DNA from: Allobosea sp.
GTDB taxonomy: Bacteria; Pseudomonadota; Alphaproteobacteria; Rhizobiales; Beijerinckiaceae
NCBI RefSeq assembly: GCF_017308075.1
Contig: NZ_JAFKFX010000027.1
Coordinates: forward strand, 223,339 to 287,338
Length of the DNA: 64,000 nucleotides
Direction: 5' to 3'
Shown here: positions 62,293 through 64,000 of the stretch, piece after piece
How the letters are laid out: every line of letters begins with the position of its first letter
Numbering within the stretch: position 1 is the first letter of the stretch
Position numbers and translations under genes: made by a program
Notes under the pieces: model-generated
Told to the model about the DNA's origin: nothing
The model's input: only the letters and a program-made list of their open reading frames with translations
Databases searched by the model: none

Positions 62293-63897
62293 ATGGCGCG
62301 CCGCTCCGAACACCTCCTCCTGCGTGGCAATATTTGGTGGCTCCGGGTCCGGGTGCCGGACGCGCTAAGGCCGATCATCGGCAAGGGGGAGATCAGGCGG
62401 TCTTTGAAGACCTCCGATGGGACAGAGGCCAAGCGCCGGGTTCGCATCGAGCGCATCAAGGTCGAAGCCGAGTTCGACGATGCCCGCGCGGCTCTGGAGC
62501 GACAGCGCGCGGCAGCCCGGGGCGCCACGGCCGCTCAGCTCACCCTGACGGAAGAACAGGTCTGGGCATTGGCGACCCGATGGTTCGTCGAGCAAGAGAG
62601 GGCAGGTGTCACCCGTCCGGTCGAGATCGGAGACGAAGAGGTCATCCAGAACCTCAGCGAGGATCTCGCTCATGTCGAGCGGTTCGATGAGGTCTCGGCC
62701 ACCGTTCGAGAAGAGGTCGACAAGCTGTTGGCGGAGGCTGGCCTCTTCCCGGGAAGTGATTCGGTCGAACCGGCATGGCGAGCGAAGCTCTCGCGAGCCG
62801 TCCACGCCGCGATGATCGAGCGTGAGAAGCGCCTGCTCAATCGGGTGACGGGAGGCGCGGGCGTGATGCTCAACCCGAACTTCCACGGTCTGTCCGCCGC
62901 GACGGAATTGAAACCCGTTGCAATCTCCACCGTTACGCTCGCCGATCTGATCAAGCGCTACAACGCCGACCCGACGCGAGCAGCGCCTTCGCCCAAGACG
63001 AAACTCAAGCAGGATGCCCAGGCCCGGCTGTTCAAGGACGTGATCGGCGGGAAGACGCTGGTCTCCGCCATCGGCCGAGAGCAGGCACGCAAACTCCTCG
63101 ACACGGTCAAGGCGCTGCCCTCCAACGCGACAAAGCGCTTCTCCAAGAAAAAGCTGACCGAGGTCCTGGAGATCGCCAAGGCGAAGGAGCTAGCGCCGAT
63201 GTCGGTCACGACCGCCAACAGCTACATGAGCGCCTTCGTCTCGCTGCTCGACTTCGCCGTCGCGGAGCACATCATCGAAAAGAACCCGGCGACCGGCCTG
63301 AGGCTCGCCAGCGACGGCGTGAAGCGCAAGGACAAGCGGCTTCCTTTTGCGGTCGAGGACCTCAACGCCATCTTCGCAGCGCCGCTCTACAGCGGCTGTG
63401 TCGACGACGGGGCGGGGTATAATCGGCCCGGACCCAATCGGCCGCGCAGGGGGCGCTTCTGGGTCCCGCTGGTGTCACTCTATTCGGGGATGCGCCTCAA
63501 CGAGGTCTGCCAGCTCAGCGAGGATGATATCGTGATCGACGATGGCACGAACATCATTCTGGTCCGGTCCGACGAGGATGGCGTGAAGCGGGTCAAGACC
63601 GCAGCCGGTCACCGCTTCGTCCCGATCCATCCCGAGTTGAAGCGGCTCGGCTTCCTCGACCATGTCGCCGCAGTCAGGAAGACGCAGCCAGCGAAGGCGC
63701 GGCTTTTCCCCGAGCTGACCACCGCGAGCACGGGCTACATCTCCGACAATTTCAGCAAGTTTTTCGCCATCTTTCTCGACAAGGTCGGGATCAAGGACAG
63801 TCGCAAGAACTTCCACTCTTTCCGACACAGCTTCCGGGATGGGCTGCGCGATGGCCTGCTGCCGGTTTCGTGGACACCGAGATTGGGTGTTTCATGA
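62293..63897 (+). pseudogene. Tyrosine recombinase (island integrase) truncated by an IS element
   Basis: The reading frame gives 534 residues, of which the first 526 are integrase. A DUF6538-type N-terminus (ARRSEHLLLRGNIWWLRVRVPDALR) leads into an arm/core-binding region and a catalytic domain with Arg401 in YSGMRLNEVCQL, and His508, Arg511 and His512 in HSFRH. The final catalytic region (second His/Trp and the Tyr) is missing: from 63871 the sequence is IS terminus, and the stop codon lies inside the IS. The enzyme should be inactive. It lies 100 bases after tRNA-Ala, the normal place for an island integrase. Confidence 0.85.
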
Positions 63898-64000
63898 AGC
63901 GGGAGGTGGCATATGCAGCGAAGACAGTTTGGGCGTGAGTTCAAGATCGAGGCGGTCCGCCTGATCAAGGACCGCGGAGTGAGCGTGGCGCAGGCATCCC
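63871..64000 (+). mobile_element. Left end of an IS3-type insertion sequence
   Basis: The sequence switches at TGGACACC, a usual IS3-family terminus, inside the integrase gene. A ribosome site GGGAGG and an OrfA start follow within 45 bases. Only the first 130 bases are in the window, so the right end and target duplication cannot be seen. Confidence 0.75.
63913..64000 (+). CDS. IS3 family transposase OrfA (N-terminal fragment, cut by window edge)
   Basis: The frame begins MQRRQFGREFKIEAVRLIKD, then RGVSVAQAS, the helix-turn-helix start of IS3-type OrfA proteins that bind the element ends. GGGAGG lies 7 bases before the ATG. The rest, including any OrfB by frameshift, is outside the window. 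Confidence 0.85.
   Translation, partial: MQRRQFGREFKIEAVRLIKDRGVSVAQAS

Overview
The window is chromosomal DNA, high in GC, from an alphaproteobacterium of the order Hyphomicrobiales (Rhizobiales). Gene content and order fit Bosea or a close relative, but the genus is inference. The order-level call rests on linked gene sets that I recognise: hslUV next to hisB-DUF2628-hisHA and hisFE-coaA; RegBA (ActSR) next to an intracellular PHB depolymerase; pckA-chvI-chvG-hprK-EIIA-HPr-ahcY; and divL-tsaE/amgK-murU-addB-addA-trxA. Most of the window is ordinary core chromosome with tightly packed operons, many joined by 4-base ATGA overlaps.

Layout. 1-2272: hslV, a membrane protein, a GNAT acetyltransferase stub and hslU (cut by the window edge), all on the minus strand. 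2581-9092: histidine biosynthesis and coaA on the plus strand, split by a minus-strand pair encoding a cyclohexadienyl/arogenate dehydratase-like protein and a Tat-exported beta-carbonic anhydrase. 9254-14664: YqaA-like membrane protein, RidA, a TPR-like protein, an aminotransferase and cobyric acid synthase. 14800-19329: a TetR regulator, then a three-gene module (4,6-dehydratase, ketoreductase/epimerase, polyprenyl-phosphate sugar-1-phosphate transferase) that looks like N-acetylquinovosamine O-antigen priming. 19443-27391: MmcB, a secreted protein, RegA/RegB, PhaZ, an isolated RhuM gene of foreign look, a YgjP-type metallopeptidase and a DUF4105 protein. 27538-35722: gluconeogenic PckA, a HugZ-like protein, the ChvI/ChvG two-component system, the regulatory PTS remnant (HprK, EIIA, HPr) and AhcY. 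35799-50097: an AI-2E-type transporter with an extra C-terminal domain, DivL with Tyr in place of the phospho-accepting His, a TsaE-AmgK fusion plus MurU (tRNA modification and cell-wall recycling), AddB/AddA and thioredoxin. 50199-61943: DoxX, PBP1A, HrpB, a class II glutamine amidotransferase, a NhaD-like antiporter, a Bcr/CflA exporter, a DUF1194 protein, Cmk and an FYDLN acidic protein. 62117-64000: tRNA-Ala(GGC), then a tyrosine-recombinase integrase cut short by the left end of an IS3-type element. This marks the start of a genomic island that continues past the window.

No CRISPR array, rRNA operon, complete prophage or obvious new multi-gene system is visible. The most useful leads are smaller: the CtrA-type box before the PBP1A gene, in a window that also carries DivL; the start codon of the DUF4105 gene sitting in the loop of a perfect hairpin; a SahR-type palindrome before ahcY; the uncharacterised tail domain on the AI-2E transporter; the convergent coding overlap inside the sugar module; the broken integrase; and several gene-order breaks where genes were lost or inserted. 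Start codons were moved from the longest open frame wherever a Shine-Dalgarno sequence, signal peptide or family N-terminus indicated it. All family assignments come from reading motifs, not from database searches.
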